The notes below the pieces were generated by a model. It did not search any database. It saw only the letters and a program-made list of their open reading frames with translations, and had not been told where the DNA came from. This document shows, piece after piece, positions 18,352 through 26,877 of a stretch of 37,082 nucleotides of DNA (positions within the stretch are counted from its first letter, which is position 1; each line of letters starts with the position of its first letter). Where the stretch lies: assembly GCF_007126775.1 (NCBI RefSeq), contig NZ_SLAP01000032.1:1-37082 (forward strand). Reading direction: 5' to 3'. The DNA is from Cecembia sp. Lineage in GTDB: Bacteria > Bacteroidota > Bacteroidia > Cytophagales > Cyclobacteriaceae. Both the position numbers and the translations under genes were made by a program.

Positions 18352-18362
18352 AGTTTCTTTTC

Positions 18363-19397
18363 TTAGATGTTTTTGTAGTATTTGATGGCTTCGAATATCT
18401 CTTGTTCGTTAACTGGAATATTATAATCGCAGGCTCCAATCCCTTGCAGCAAACTAAAATAAATTTTTCCACCTTCATTCTTTTTATCTTGGGTACACAA
18501 TTGAATAATTCCAAGGATTTCTTCTTCCTCAAAATCAAACTTATGAAACACCAGCATCAAAGCATTTTGAACCTCCTCCAATTCCATTTCAGAAAGTCCG
18601 GATTTAAGATGGGAAAGGTAAGCTTCGCAGACCATGCCAATAGCAATGGCTTCTCCATGGAGCAAATGTCTATCTGTATTGAGGAACTTTGATTCAAAAG
18701 CATGTCCGATACTATGCCCAAAGTTGAGGATTTTCCGCAAGCCGGATTCTTTTGGGTCCTTTTCCACGACTTCCTTTTTAATACTGATAGACTTTTCAAT
18801 AATATCTCTCCATGATTGCTCTTTCCAGTGATCAAATTTGAGGCTGTTAAAATAGCCTGTACTTCTGATTAAACCGTGCTTGATGACTTCAGCATAACCT
18901 GACCTCAGTTCTTCCTCAGGTAAGGTTTTTAAAAACACATCAGAAATCAGAACTGCTTCAGGTTGCGTAAAAACCCCGATATGGTTTTTCAGTCCCATAA
19001 AATCTATCCCTAACTTTCCTCCGACACTTGCATCTACTTGGGCAAGGAGTGTGGTAGGTACATTGATAAAACGAACCCCTCTTTTATAGGTGGAGGCACA
19101 AAAACCTCCCATATCACCTACAACACCCCCTCCCAAGTTGATGATCAAAGCTTTTCGGTCAAACCCCTGTTCCGTCATCCACTTCCAAATCTCCTTACAG
19201 GTGTCCAAGTTCTTTTGATTTTCTCCGGCTTCAAACACAAAACTGCTTGAATTCTCAGGTAAACTTGTTTGAATTACAGGAAAACAATGCTTTTGTGTAT
19301 TGTCGTCCATGATAATTCCCACTCGCGAAAATTTGATATTTCCCAAATAGAGCAAAAGGTCCTTTGCAATTTGACCAGAAAATAAAATTTTTTCCAA
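18363..19397 (-). CDS. aroB: 3-dehydroquinate synthase
   Basis: Cyclises DAHP to 3-dehydroquinate with NAD and a divalent metal (344 aa). The NAD-binding segment NLGGGVVGDMGGF is at about residues 87-99, followed by the conserved FINVPTTLLAQVDASVGGK at about 110-128. Metal ligands are Glu170 in SGYAEVIKHG, the His of FGHSIGHAFES and the His of LLHGEAIAIGM. It lies 25 bases downstream of the DAHP synthase gene and 11 bases upstream of aroA, so steps 1, 2 and 6 of the pathway are adjacent; aroQ/aroD, aroE, aroK and aroC are not in the window. Confidence 0.96.
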   Translation of the reverse strand: MEKILFSGQIAKDLLLYLGNIKFSRVGIIMDDNTQKHCFPVIQTSLPENSSSFVFEAGENQKNLDTCKEIWKWMTEQGFDRKALIINLGGGVVGDMGGFCASTYKRGVRFINVPTTLLAQVDASVGGKLGIDFMGLKNHIGVFTQPEAVLISDVFLKTLPEEELRSGYAEVIKHGLIRSTGYFNSLKFDHWKEQSWRDIIEKSISIKKEVVEKDPKESGLRKILNFGHSIGHAFESKFLNTDRHLLHGEAIAIGMVCEAYLSHLKSGLSEMELEEVQNALMLVFHKFDFEEEEILGIIQLCTQDKKNEGGKIYFSLLQGIGACDYNIPVNEQEIFEAIKYYKNI

Positions 19398-19422
19398 AAT
19401 ATGCTTTTTAATTGACGGATAC

Positions 19423-20523
19423 TTAGGCTTTCCTGATAGGATCTGCTTCTCTTAATTGCTTTTCCTGTCTTTTGACTGACTCTTCATGAATGCAGTAAAG
19501 AAGCTCTTTCATGAATTTTTCACTTAGATTTTTATCAACTCCTTTCTTGGTTCTTGATTCCATCACATATTTCCAGCGGTCAGACTGGAAAACAGTAAGG
19601 TGATTTTCTCTTTTGTAAGCACCCACTTGATCAATAAGGGAAAAACGCTCCTGTAGGATATCCAATAATTGATCATCCAAATGATCAATAGCGTTTCTCA
19701 GGTCATTGAGTCTTTCGCTTGGATTTTCTTCTCCGATTGTATCCCTAAAATCTATTTGGGCCAAAATGGCTTTTAATCTTGCCGGGGTCACCTGCTGCTT
19801 GGCATCAGACCAGGCATTATCAGGATCATGATGTGTTTCAATCATTAAACCATCAAGACCAAAGTTAATCGCCCTCTGGGCAGTTTCCAATAAACCATCC
19901 CTGTTGCCTACGATATGACTTGGATCATTGATCACTTCCATTCCTTTCCACTCTCTTTTCAGATGGATGGGCATGGACCAATTGGGCTTATTACGGAATC
20001 TTTTGTCATAGGAATCCGAGAATCCTCTATGTATAGCGGCCAGTTTATTAATTCCTACTGCAGAAAATCTTTCCAATGCACCTAACCATAATTGTAGATC
20101 TGGATTCATTGGGTTTTTAACCATCACGGGAATATCCACCCCTCTTAATGCATCGGCTATTTCCTGAACAGCAAATGGATTGACTGTGGTCCTTGCCCCT
20201 ACCCAAAGCACATCCACTTTATGCTTCAGCGCACTTTCCACATGGGCAGCGTTTCCTACCTCGGTGGTAATAGGAATATTCAAATGATGCCTGACGATTT
20301 CCATCCATTTCAAACCATCTTCACCAATGCCTTCAAATGAACCGGGACGGGTACGTGGTTTCCATATTCCGGCACGAAACATACCTGGAATCATATTTTC
20401 TTTCTTCATGTCCAAACAAACTTTTTCAATTTGCTCAGGAGTCTCTGCACTGCAGGGACCAGCAATGATGGTATGGCCGCTGAGACCTAATCCCCAATCT
20501 TTAATTTGTAAATGATCTTGCAT
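19423..20523 (-). CDS. Bifunctional DAHP synthase - chorismate mutase (attenuator-controlled copy)
   Basis: A two-domain enzyme (366 aa). The N-terminal DAHP synthase (about 1-260) has GPCSAETPEQ, KPRTRPGSFEG, GARTTVNPF, HRGF, NDPSHIVG and ETHHDPDNAWSD. The C-terminal AroQ-type chorismate mutase (about 265-355) starts at LNDLRNAIDHLDDQLLDIL. It thus catalyses the first committed step of the pathway and the branch step from chorismate to prephenate. The fusion, known in Bacteroidota, suggests control by prephenate or aromatic products through the mutase domain. This copy is preceded by the Phe/Tyr-rich leader and terminator at 20543-20686 and is followed after 25 bases by aroB. It is a full-length paralogue of the gene at 20828-21928, with the same length. 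Confidence 0.93.
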   Translation of the reverse strand: MQDHLQIKDWGLGLSGHTIIAGPCSAETPEQIEKVCLDMKKENMIPGMFRAGIWKPRTRPGSFEGIGEDGLKWMEIVRHHLNIPITTEVGNAAHVESALKHKVDVLWVGARTTVNPFAVQEIADALRGVDIPVMVKNPMNPDLQLWLGALERFSAVGINKLAAIHRGFSDSYDKRFRNKPNWSMPIHLKREWKGMEVINDPSHIVGNRDGLLETAQRAINFGLDGLMIETHHDPDNAWSDAKQQVTPARLKAILAQIDFRDTIGEENPSERLNDLRNAIDHLDDQLLDILQERFSLIDQVGAYKRENHLTVFQSDRWKYVMESRTKKGVDKNLSEKFMKELLYCIHEESVKRQEKQLREADPIRKA

Positions 20524-20542
20524 GATGTTGATGGTTTAAATG

Positions 20543-20576
20543 AAAAAAGCCCGAATCTTTCGAATCGGGCTTTTTC
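20543..20576 (-). terminator. Attenuator terminator before the aromatic operon
   Basis: An intrinsic terminator read on the minus strand. GCCCGA pairs with TCGGGC; inside it a T-T mismatch is followed by TC/GA closing a GAAA tetraloop. The A-run and T-run on either side extend the stem, and six T follow the 3' arm (20548-20543). It sits 15 bases after the stop codon of the aromatic-rich leader peptide and 20 bases before the DAHP synthase start. A terminator there makes sense only as a conditional one. Confidence 0.88.
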
Positions 20577-20627
20577 TTGGTTTATGATTTTTAGTTTTTT
20601 ACCAGACAATAAGCAGCTCCGATTCGA
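20560..20627 (-). promoter_or_regulatory. Predicted antiterminator pairing
   Basis: The minus-strand bases UCGAAUCGG (20627-20619, within leader codons 20-23) are a perfect 9-base complement of CCGAUUCGA (20568-20560), the 5' arm of the terminator hairpin. The two pairings are mutually exclusive. A nested four-base helix, UGGU (20604-20601) with ACCA (20581-20578), could extend the antiterminator. A ribosome stalled in the Phe/Tyr run would leave 20619-20627 free and so allow read-through. Confidence 0.75.
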
Positions 20628-20686
20628 CCTTCAGGACGAAAATAAAAGTAAAAGAAGGTAAAATATGTGTACACTGCGTTTAACAT
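20591..20686 (-). CDS. Phe/Tyr-rich leader peptide of the aromatic operon attenuator
   Basis: A 31-codon reading frame starting at ATG 20686 and ending at TAA 20591. Codons 6-16 read YTYFTFFYFYF: five Phe and four Tyr in eleven codons, and one more Tyr at codon 26. No Trp is present. It lies directly upstream of a terminator and of the genes that make Phe and Tyr, which matches the pheL type of leader peptide. There is an in-frame stop upstream, so ATG 20686 is the only sensible start. No Shine-Dalgarno sequence lies at a normal distance; AGGAG at about 20708-20703 is 16 bases away and probably lies in the promoter spacer. The peptide itself likely has no function; its translation senses charged tRNA-Phe and tRNA-Tyr. 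Confidence 0.85.
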   Translation of the reverse strand: MLNAVYTYFTFFYFYFRPEGRIGAAYCLVKN

Positions 20687-20690
20687 GTTT

Positions 20691-20721
20691 CAAATGTAAA
20701 GTCTCCTTTTTTAAAAACAAA
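20691..20721 (-). promoter_or_regulatory. Promoter of the leader-aroF-aroB-aroA operon
   Basis: On the minus strand TTTG (20721-20718), 19 bases, then TACATTTG (20698-20691): an exact fit to the Bacteroidota consensus. The same -7 sequence occurs in the TonB receptor promoter at 30624-30655. The expected transcription start falls within a few bases of the leader ATG (20686), so the leader would be read from an almost leaderless transcript. Confidence 0.6.
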
Positions 20722-20827
20722 TCAAAATTTGAATAATTTTTTTAATTTTTTGTAAAGATTGATTCAATGTTTAAATAATCCGAAAATTATCGAATCAATA
20801 ACGGTAAAAACAGAAGATAATTCTGAA

Positions 20828-21928
20828 TTATTGATCCCCAACATTCTCCCGAAGCTTATCTTTCATAATTTGCTCCTGCTTTCTGATTGATTCGCTGTGG
20901 ACAAGCTTAAATAATTCTTTAACAAATTCAGGATTGACTTGAAGTGCCTTGGCCCAATCTGGCCTCGTCTCAAAAACTTCCTTCCAGCGTTCTATTTGGA
21001 AAATGGCAACATTGTTGTGCTTTTTGTATTCTCCAGCTTTTTCTACCAATTTCATCCTACGGCCAAGCACTTCCAAAAGTTCCCTATCCACTTCATCTAT
21101 ATGTTCTCTGATAATTTCCAACTGTGACTTCAAGAATGGATCATCGATTGCAATCGTTCGGGGCTGCAATATTCTGATCAGATCGGATAGCGCCATTGGA
21201 CTGAGCTGCTGGGCACTATCCGACCATGCATTTACAGGGTCTATATGGGATTCTATGATCAATCCATCAAAATTAAGGTCAAGAGCCATCTGCGAAACTG
21301 ATGCAATAAGCTCTCTTTTACCGGAAATGTGGCTTGGGTCATTAAGCATAGGTATATCAGGGTATTGAGTCATGAACTCTAATGGAATTTGCCAGGTAGG
21401 ACTATTCCTGTACACCCTGTCGTTGAAATTAGAAAATCCTCTGTGAATGGCGCCCAATTTCCTAACTCCCGCCTGATGGATTCTTTCCAATGCCCCTACC
21501 CAAAGCCCAATATCTGGATTTACCGGATTTTTTACCCAAACCGGCACATCTACTCCTCTCAAGGCGTTGGCAATATCCTGTACTGTAAAGGGATTTGCTG
21601 TAGACCTGGCGCCAATCCAAAACATATCAATACCAAACTCCAGCGCTTTATCTATGTGATAGGGTTTAGCTACTTCAATGGCAAATTGCACGCTATATTT
21701 TTCCTTTACTTCTTTGATCCATGGAAGCGCTATCTCCCCTACCCCTTCAAAATGGTTAGGCCTCGTTCTTGGTTTCCATACCCCACCTCTTATGATTTTG
21801 ATTCCATAACTTACCAATTGGGCAACCGTTTTATCCAGCTGCTCCGGTGTTTCTACACTACAAGGACCCGCAATAATAAACGGTTTTTTTAACGGAAGCC
21901 CCCAATTGTCTATTTTCTCAATTTCCAA
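20828..21928 (-). CDS. Bifunctional DAHP synthase - chorismate mutase, second paralogue
   Basis: A paralogue of the gene at 19423-20523 with the same domain order and the same length (366 aa). The DAHP synthase part has GPCSVETPEQ, KPRTRPNHFEG, GARSTANPF, HRGF, NDPSHISG and SHIDPVNAWSD; the AroQ chorismate mutase part begins near LEIIREHIDEVDRELLEVL. All active-site motifs are retained, so both copies are probably active. The start codon is TTG: no in-frame ATG exists between it and the upstream stop at 21980-21982, and TTG gives the normal family N-terminus. It lies upstream of the attenuator, so it is not under that control unless transcription reads through. Differential end-product sensitivity of the two copies would be the usual reason for keeping both (inference). 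Confidence 0.92.
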   Translation of the reverse strand: MEIEKIDNWGLPLKKPFIIAGPCSVETPEQLDKTVAQLVSYGIKIIRGGVWKPRTRPNHFEGVGEIALPWIKEVKEKYSVQFAIEVAKPYHIDKALEFGIDMFWIGARSTANPFTVQDIANALRGVDVPVWVKNPVNPDIGLWVGALERIHQAGVRKLGAIHRGFSNFNDRVYRNSPTWQIPLEFMTQYPDIPMLNDPSHISGKRELIASVSQMALDLNFDGLIIESHIDPVNAWSDSAQQLSPMALSDLIRILQPRTIAIDDPFLKSQLEIIREHIDEVDRELLEVLGRRMKLVEKAGEYKKHNNVAIFQIERWKEVFETRPDWAKALQVNPEFVKELFKLVHSESIRKQEQIMKDKLRENVGDQ

Positions 21929-22058
21929 TACCTTGATTCGTTTTCTTTTACCTTTAACATCTACAATGTAGCATAAGTTTTATCATGATGGTTAATCTTT
22001 CCAAGGCCATACAGACATAATCCAATCTGTTCTTTTGAAAATTCATTACCTCTGGATT

Positions 22059-22066
22059 CAAAGATA
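22059..22066 (-). promoter_or_regulatory. Candidate -7 element for the second DAHP synthase gene
   Basis: TATCTTTG on the minus strand fits TAnnTTTG. No TTTG stands at the right distance upstream. A start near 22050 would give a leader of about 120 bases before the TTG start at 21928. Confidence 0.35.
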
Positions 22067-22180
22067 TCGATTATTCATATAAGCATTCCAGAATCGGAAC
22101 TGCCTCACTCCGGCTTTAAAATGAATCAAGGAATAGATGGAAATGACCAAACAAAGCCTATCCACTTGCAGTTTTTTTGA

Positions 22181-22188
22181 TATATTTG
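22181..22188 (+). promoter_or_regulatory. Candidate -7 element for proline dehydrogenase
   Basis: TATATTTG, an exact TAnnTTTG, 18 bases before the start codon at 22207. The -33 TTTG is missing at the normal spacing, so an activator may be needed. It is divergent to the DAHP synthase promoter region. Confidence 0.4.
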
Positions 22189-22206
22189 CAGCCTGATTGA
22201 AACCCT

Positions 22207-23394
22207 ATGCCAGTAAAGCCCGAAATTTCTTTTGAGAATTTAGAAGTCGCCTTCGCTTCCAAAACAGACGCGGAGTTAAAAAAAATGTATTACATCTTTG
22301 CTACCATGAACAGTAACCTTGCTGTGAAGTTGGGTATCAAATTGGCTGATTTGGCCTTTGCCCTTAGGTTACCTGTAAATGGCATCATGAAAAGCACCAT
22401 GTTTGGTCATTTCTGTGGTGGCGAAAGCATACAGGATTGTCAGAAATCTGTTGACAAATTGGCTGAATTTAATGTCAAAACAATTTTGGATTATTCTGTA
22501 GAAGGGAAGGGAGACGAAGCCAGTTATGACGCCACCAAAGCTGAAATACTAAAGACTATTGAAAGGTCTGCGGGAGATGCCAACATCCCTTTTGCCGTCT
22601 TCAAAGTAACTGGTCTTGGGGATTATAAAATCATGACTAAAATCCAAGAGGGTAAAAAATTAAATAATTCAGAACAGGAAGCCTTTGAGAAATTGGAACA
22701 GCGGGTGGATGAGCTTTGTGCAGCAGCCCATCGCGTAGGCACAAAGATACTCATTGATGCAGAAGACTCCTGGTATCAGGATACCTTGGAAGTACTGGTT
22801 TACAGGGCGATGGAAAAATACAATAAGGAAACTTGTGTTGTCTACAATACATACCAAATGTACAGACATGACATGCTACAACGTTTGCAGGAAGCCCATC
22901 AATTAGCATTGGAAAAAGGTTATTTTTTAGGTGCTAAACTGGTGAGGGGAGCATATATGGAAAAAGAAAGAGATCGGGCTGCAAAAAAAGGGTACATCAG
23001 CCCTATTCAACCTGATAAATTTTCAACCGATAGGGATTACAATGCCGGTATCAACTATTGTTTGAATAATATAGAAACAATCGCACTTGTCTCAGGGTCT
23101 CATAATGAAGAAAGTAACCTGATGCTTACAGAGCTACTCGCATCAAAAGGACTCCCTGAGAAAGATGAAAGGGTATATTTTGCACAGCTGTATGGAATGA
23201 GCGACAACATCTCCTTCAATTTGGCCGATGCTGGTTACAATGTCGTCAAATATGTGCCTTATGGCCCGGTTGAAAAGGTAATGCCTTATTTGTCCAGAAG
23301 GGCTGAGGAGAATACCTCTGTCGCAGGTCAAAGCAGTAGGGAATTTGAGTTGATCAAAAAAGAAATTGCAAGAAGAAAAAGCTTGAAATATTAG
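22207..23394 (+). CDS. Proline dehydrogenase
   Basis: A monofunctional FAD-dependent proline dehydrogenase (395 aa) that oxidises proline to pyrroline-5-carboxylate and feeds electrons to the quinone pool. Motifs of the TIM-barrel family: TILDYSVEGKGDE near residue 100, LIDAEDSWYQD about 180, the substrate/FAD segment GAKLVRGAYMEKERDRA about 240-255, GSHNEESN, and the C-terminal YVPYGPVEKVMPYLSRRAEEN (two adjacent Arg that bind the substrate carboxylate). No P5C dehydrogenase domain is fused, so the second step is encoded elsewhere. It stands alone on the plus strand, 119 bases before lysS. Confidence 0.95.
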   Translation: MPVKPEISFENLEVAFASKTDAELKKMYYIFATMNSNLAVKLGIKLADLAFALRLPVNGIMKSTMFGHFCGGESIQDCQKSVDKLAEFNVKTILDYSVEGKGDEASYDATKAEILKTIERSAGDANIPFAVFKVTGLGDYKIMTKIQEGKKLNNSEQEAFEKLEQRVDELCAAAHRVGTKILIDAEDSWYQDTLEVLVYRAMEKYNKETCVVYNTYQMYRHDMLQRLQEAHQLALEKGYFLGAKLVRGAYMEKERDRAAKKGYISPIQPDKFSTDRDYNAGINYCLNNIETIALVSGSHNEESNLMLTELLASKGLPEKDERVYFAQLYGMSDNISFNLADAGYNVVKYVPYGPVEKVMPYLSRRAEENTSVAGQSSREFELIKKEIARRKSLKY

Positions 23395-23513
23395 GTCAAA
23401 AAATCGCAATAAGCGTACATTGACTCACTGAAAAGATGGAGGTTATTGCCAAATAATTAGATCAATATTTTCAGTAAAACCATTAAACCTAGAGATTTCA
23501 AATCAATTAAAAG

Positions 23514-25235
23514 ATGCAAATACTAAGCGAGCAGGAATTAGAGAGAAGAAAAGACCGTGAGGAACTGATGAAACTTGGGATAGATCCATATCCCGCGGAA
23601 ACCTTCCCTATCAATGTCACAGCAGAAGATATCCATAGGAACTACGAAAACCGTAAAAACGATTACAAAAACATTTCCATTGCGGGAAGATTGATGAGCC
23701 GAAGGATTATGGGTTCTGCTTCCTTTGCAGAAATACAGGATGCTACTGGAAGGCTTCAGATTTACATCAGACGGGATGATATCTGTACAGGAGAGGATAA
23801 AAGTTTTTACAATACAGTATTCAAAAAACTTTTGGGTATCGGGGATTTCATAGGTGTCAAAGGTTATATTTTTACAACACAAACCGGTGAAATATCCCTG
23901 CATGTCACCGAACTAAAGATTTTATCAAAGTCGGTAAAACCCCTGCCTGTTGTCAAAAGGGATGATCAGGGTAATATCTATGATGGATTTACTGATCCCG
24001 AACTCCGGTATAGACAGCGTTACGTAGACCTTACTGTAAACCCTGAAGTGAAGCAGGTATTTCTCATCAGGTCAAAAATCATCACCAACATGAGGAGTTA
24101 TTTTGATGACAGGGGTTGGCTTGAGGTCGAGACTCCTATTCTGCAGCAGGTTCATGGAGGAGCAGCAGCAAGGCCATTCAATACCCATCATAATACCCTT
24201 GACATGCCTCTATATTTAAGGATAGCCAATGAACTTTACTTAAAGCGACTTATTGTTGGTGGATTTGATGGTGTATATGAATTCGGAAAAATGTTCAGAA
24301 ATGAAGGAATGGACCGGACACATAATCCGGAGTTCACCTCTTTGGAAATTTACGTTGCTTACAAAGATTATGTATGGATGATGGAAATGGTGGAAGACCT
24401 TTTGGAAAAGGTAACCCAATCCATACATGGGACGACAACAATAAGTTTTGGTCAAAACGAAATCAACTTTGCAGGTCCATACAGGAGACTGACCATGTTT
24501 GAGTCTATCAAGGAATATGCTGGAGTAGATGTAAGTGAAATGGATGAGGAAGATTTGAGAAAAGTATGTCGTGACTTGTCCATTGAAATCGACGACAGCA
24601 TGGGCAAAGGCAAACTGATTGATGAAATTTTCGGAGCCAAAGTAGAGGACCATTTAATTCAGCCTACCTACATCATAGATTATCCAGTAGAAATGACACC
24701 GTTAGCCAAAAAACACCGTTCTAAGCCAGGTTTGGTCGAACGCTTTGAGCTTTTTGTCAATGGAAAGGAAATTGCCAATGCTTATTCAGAGCTGAATGAC
24801 CCCATAGATCAGAGGGAAAGATTTGAAGAGCAGCTAAAACTGGCTGCAAGAGGGGATGATGAGGCCATGGCTATGGATGAGGATTTCCTGAGGTCATTAG
24901 AATACGGCATGCCTCCAACTTCAGGACTGGGAATTGGTATTGACAGGCTTACCATGTTATTGACCAACAAATCTACCATTCAAGAGGTACTATTTTTCCC
25001 GCAGATGAGGCCAGAGAAAAAAATAAAGCTAGCTACGGACGAAGATTTTGTGGAATTAGGTATACCGCTGGCTTTAGTTGCAGTTATTCGGGAACTGAAT
25101 ATTCATACCATCGAACAATTGAAGGAATACGATGTCAATAAGCTGTTTAATGATGTGTGTGGCAGAAGAAAAAAAATGAAATTGGATGTACCTAATCCAA
25201 CAAAAGAAGAGGTAGAAGCTTGGCTAGCTTCTTAA
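23514..25235 (+). CDS. lysS: Lysyl-tRNA synthetase, class II
   Basis: Charges tRNA-Lys (573 aa). The N-terminal OB-fold anticodon-binding domain spans about 55-150 ([23 protein letters not shown]). The class II catalytic core follows: motif 1 around [11 protein letters not shown], motif 2 [20 protein letters not shown] and motif 3 [13 protein letters not shown]. After motif 3 there is an extension of about 75 residues ([15 protein letters not shown] to the end) that E. coli LysS lacks and that is common in Bacteroidota enzymes; it has a helix-hairpin-like look and may help tRNA binding (inference). The gene ends in a strong terminator. Confidence 0.97.
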   Translation: MQILSEQELERRKDREELMKLGIDPYPAETFPINVTAEDIHRNYENRKNDYKNISIAGRLMSRRIMGSASFAEIQDATGRLQIYIRRDDICTGEDKSFYNTVFKKLLGIGDFIGVKGYIFTTQTGEISLHVTELKILSKSVKPLPVVKRDDQGNIYDGFTDPELRYRQRYVDLTVNPEVKQVFLIRSKIITNMRSYFDDRGWLEVETPILQQVHGGAAARPFNTHHNTLDMPLYLRIANELYLKRLIVGGFDGVYEFGKMFRNEGMDRTHNPEFTSLEIYVAYKDYVWMMEMVEDLLEKVTQSIHGTTTISFGQNEINFAGPYRRLTMFESIKEYAGVDVSEMDEEDLRKVCRDLSIEIDDSMGKGKLIDEIFGAKVEDHLIQPTYIIDYPVEMTPLAKKHRSKPGLVERFELFVNGKEIANAYSELNDPIDQRERFEEQLKLAARGDDEAMAMDEDFLRSLEYGMPPTSGLGIGIDRLTMLLTNKSTIQEVLFFPQMRPEKKIKLATDEDFVELGIPLALVAVIRELNIHTIEQLKEYDVNKLFNDVCGRRKKMKLDVPNPTKEEVEAWLAS

Positions 25236-25240
25236 ATTGA

Positions 25241-25269
25241 AAGCCGGGTTCACTGAGCCCGGCTTTTTT
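25241..25269. terminator. Shared terminator of lysS and the small membrane protein gene
   Basis: AGCCGGG (25242-25248) pairs with CCCGGCT (25258-25264), with a wobble and further pairs extending the stem inward. On the plus strand it is followed by a run of T (25264-25269) and terminates lysS 6 bases after its stop. The opposite-strand gene at 25250-25441 ends inside the hairpin, so its last codons form one arm. Confidence 0.88.
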
Positions 25270-25441
25270 GTTGAACAATCAAGTAGCCAATCCCCAAAAT
25301 TGTCCAAAATAGAACCCAGGGGGTACTGTAGCCCATTACATATTGGGTATCTTGTACGTTTATCTTGAAAGTATAAGGCCTTACAAGAAAGAAAACCAAA
25401 ATACCTATGGCCAAATAGATAAGAAACGGATATGTTTTCAT
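25250..25441 (-). CDS. Small two-helix membrane protein, unknown function
   Basis: A 63-aa reading frame with two clear hydrophobic helices (about residues 5-20, FLIYLAIGILVFFLV, and 41-57, TPWVLFWTILGIGYLIV) joined by a polar loop, with a basic tail. It starts with ATG after an AT-rich leader and ends convergently with lysS in the shared terminator. The hydrophobic pattern and the sensible ends argue for a real gene and not a chance frame. I do not recognise a family. Positive charges at both ends and in the loop leave the topology open. Confidence 0.6.
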   Translation of the reverse strand: MKTYPFLIYLAIGILVFFLVRPYTFKINVQDTQYVMGYSTPWVLFWTILGIGYLIVQQKSRAQ

Positions 25442-25662
25442 TTTCGAAAAATAAATAAAATTGGGCTTAACGAGAGTCTTTGGGATACAGAAAATAAAAA
25501 ATATTATTTATCGGAATCAGTATGGTTAATTTATTTCAAATTCAACATGTTAATTTGCCCAATTTACCCAGCTGATTTGAAGTTTTTCAGTGATTACCTG
25601 AAATATTAACCTATTATTTAATATTTTCCATGAAAAATTAAAAAACTGGTAATTTTTCCTAC

Positions 25663-26877
25663 ATGAATCTTCGATTAAACTCTGAATTTGGCACCTTAAA
25701 GGCTGTTTTAATGCACCGTCCAGGAAAAGAAATAGACAGGCTTACTCCCTATAATAAGGAATACCTGCTCTTTGAGGATGTTCCTTACTTGGAGGCGATG
25801 CAAAAAGAGCATGATTATTTCACAGACCTGATCAAGCAAAGTACAGGGGCGAAGGTTTACAGACTTCAAGACCTTTTGATTCAAACCTTATCCAATAGTG
25901 AAATTTTGGACAGGCTAATGACTGATGCCTTAAAAAGAAACAGGCTTACTCATTTAAAGGCATTTATCTTAGAGAGATTTTCAACTGCTGAATGTGCTAC
26001 TGCCCTTACAGCTGGAGTCAAGGTCCACGAATTAAAAAGAAAAATTCCTAATCTTCCCAAAATGGAGTTGATGGATTATACCTTTGTCATTCCCCCGAGT
26101 CCAAACCTGTATTTTCAAAGAGACCCCATGGCTATAACACCGGGAGGCATTGTTTTTTCAAGTATGAAAATGGAAGGAAGGCAAAGAGAAGCAGACATTC
26201 TCCGGGCAATTTTCGAAAACCATCCCGATTTCAAGGAGCATGTTCATGCGCTTTATCCCATCAATGGCATTGAAAATCCGCCAAGTATAGAGGGCGGGGA
26301 TGTGATTGTATTATCCAAAAAGGCGGTAGCTATAGGGAATTCAGAACGAACAGATGAAAAAGCCATCTACCAGGTAGCTAAAGCTCTTTTAGGAGAAGGA
26401 ACAGTTGAACGGGTCTATGAGGTTCACTTACCCAAAAAACGGAACTACATGCATTTGGATACGGTTTTCACCATTTTGGATGAAAACCTGGTCCTCACTT
26501 ATCCAGATGCCCTGAACGCGGTACTACAGACTTCTCTGTATACTTTGAAGGAAAAGACAGAGGATAAAGTCCACATCAAAAGACAGGTACTCAATGAATC
26601 CCTTCTTACAGTGCTTGAAAAAGAAATTACCCATTTGGAAATTCTTTCCACAGCTGATGGCAATCCTGATTATTCCATGCGCGAGCAGTGGTTTGACGGC
26701 GCCAATGTATTTGCCATTGGTCCAAGGAGAGTGATTTCATACAATCGGAACCTACATACTAACAGGGCATTGAGAAATATGGGGGTAGAAGTACTGGAAA
26801 TCCCTTCTTCTGAGCTTTCAAGAGGTCTTGGAGGCCCTAGGTGTATGACCATGCCGCTCAGTCGCTCAAAAGTTTAA
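25663..26877 (+). CDS. Arginine deiminase
   Basis: Converts arginine to citrulline and ammonia (404 aa, the usual ADI length). The guanidino-modifying fold motifs are all present: FQRDP (151-155, Asp154), IEGGD (209-213, Glu210), MHLDTVFT (263-270, His264 and Asp266) and the nucleophile Cys394 in [10 protein letters not shown]. No arcB, arcC or arginine/ornithine antiporter lies beside it, so the classical ATP-yielding pathway is not encoded as an operon here; it may serve nitrogen supply or pH control (inference). The preceding 222 bases hold no gene and no promoter I can defend. Its stop overlaps that of the DUF3109 gene through TTAA at 26874-26877. Confidence 0.93.
   Translation: MNLRLNSEFGTLKAVLMHRPGKEIDRLTPYNKEYLLFEDVPYLEAMQKEHDYFTDLIKQSTGAKVYRLQDLLIQTLSNSEILDRLMTDALKRNRLTHLKAFILERFSTAECATALTAGVKVHELKRKIPNLPKMELMDYTFVIPPSPNLYFQRDPMAITPGGIVFSSMKMEGRQREADILRAIFENHPDFKEHVHALYPINGIENPPSIEGGDVIVLSKKAVAIGNSERTDEKAIYQVAKALLGEGTVERVYEVHLPKKRNYMHLDTVFTILDENLVLTYPDALNAVLQTSLYTLKEKTEDKVHIKRQVLNESLLTVLEKEITHLEILSTADGNPDYSMREQWFDGANVFAIGPRRVISYNRNLHTNRALRNMGVEVLEIPSSELSRGLGGPRCMTMPLSRSKV

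Noticed and set aside
20524-20827. T-box or other riboswitch ahead of the DAHP synthase gene
   Set aside because: No T-box sequence or specifier-loop architecture is present, and T-boxes are mostly from Firmicutes; the aromatic-rich leader frame explains the terminator.
21389-21892. 167-codon plus-strand frame opposite the second DAHP synthase gene
   Set aside because: Antisense to a gene with all family motifs; the product resembles no known protein.
25442-25662. Gene or regulatory RNA between the small membrane protein and arginine deiminase
   Set aside because: AT-rich with no long frame, no hairpin with T-run and no full promoter match; TTAATTTG at about 25549 is one base off the -7 spacing.
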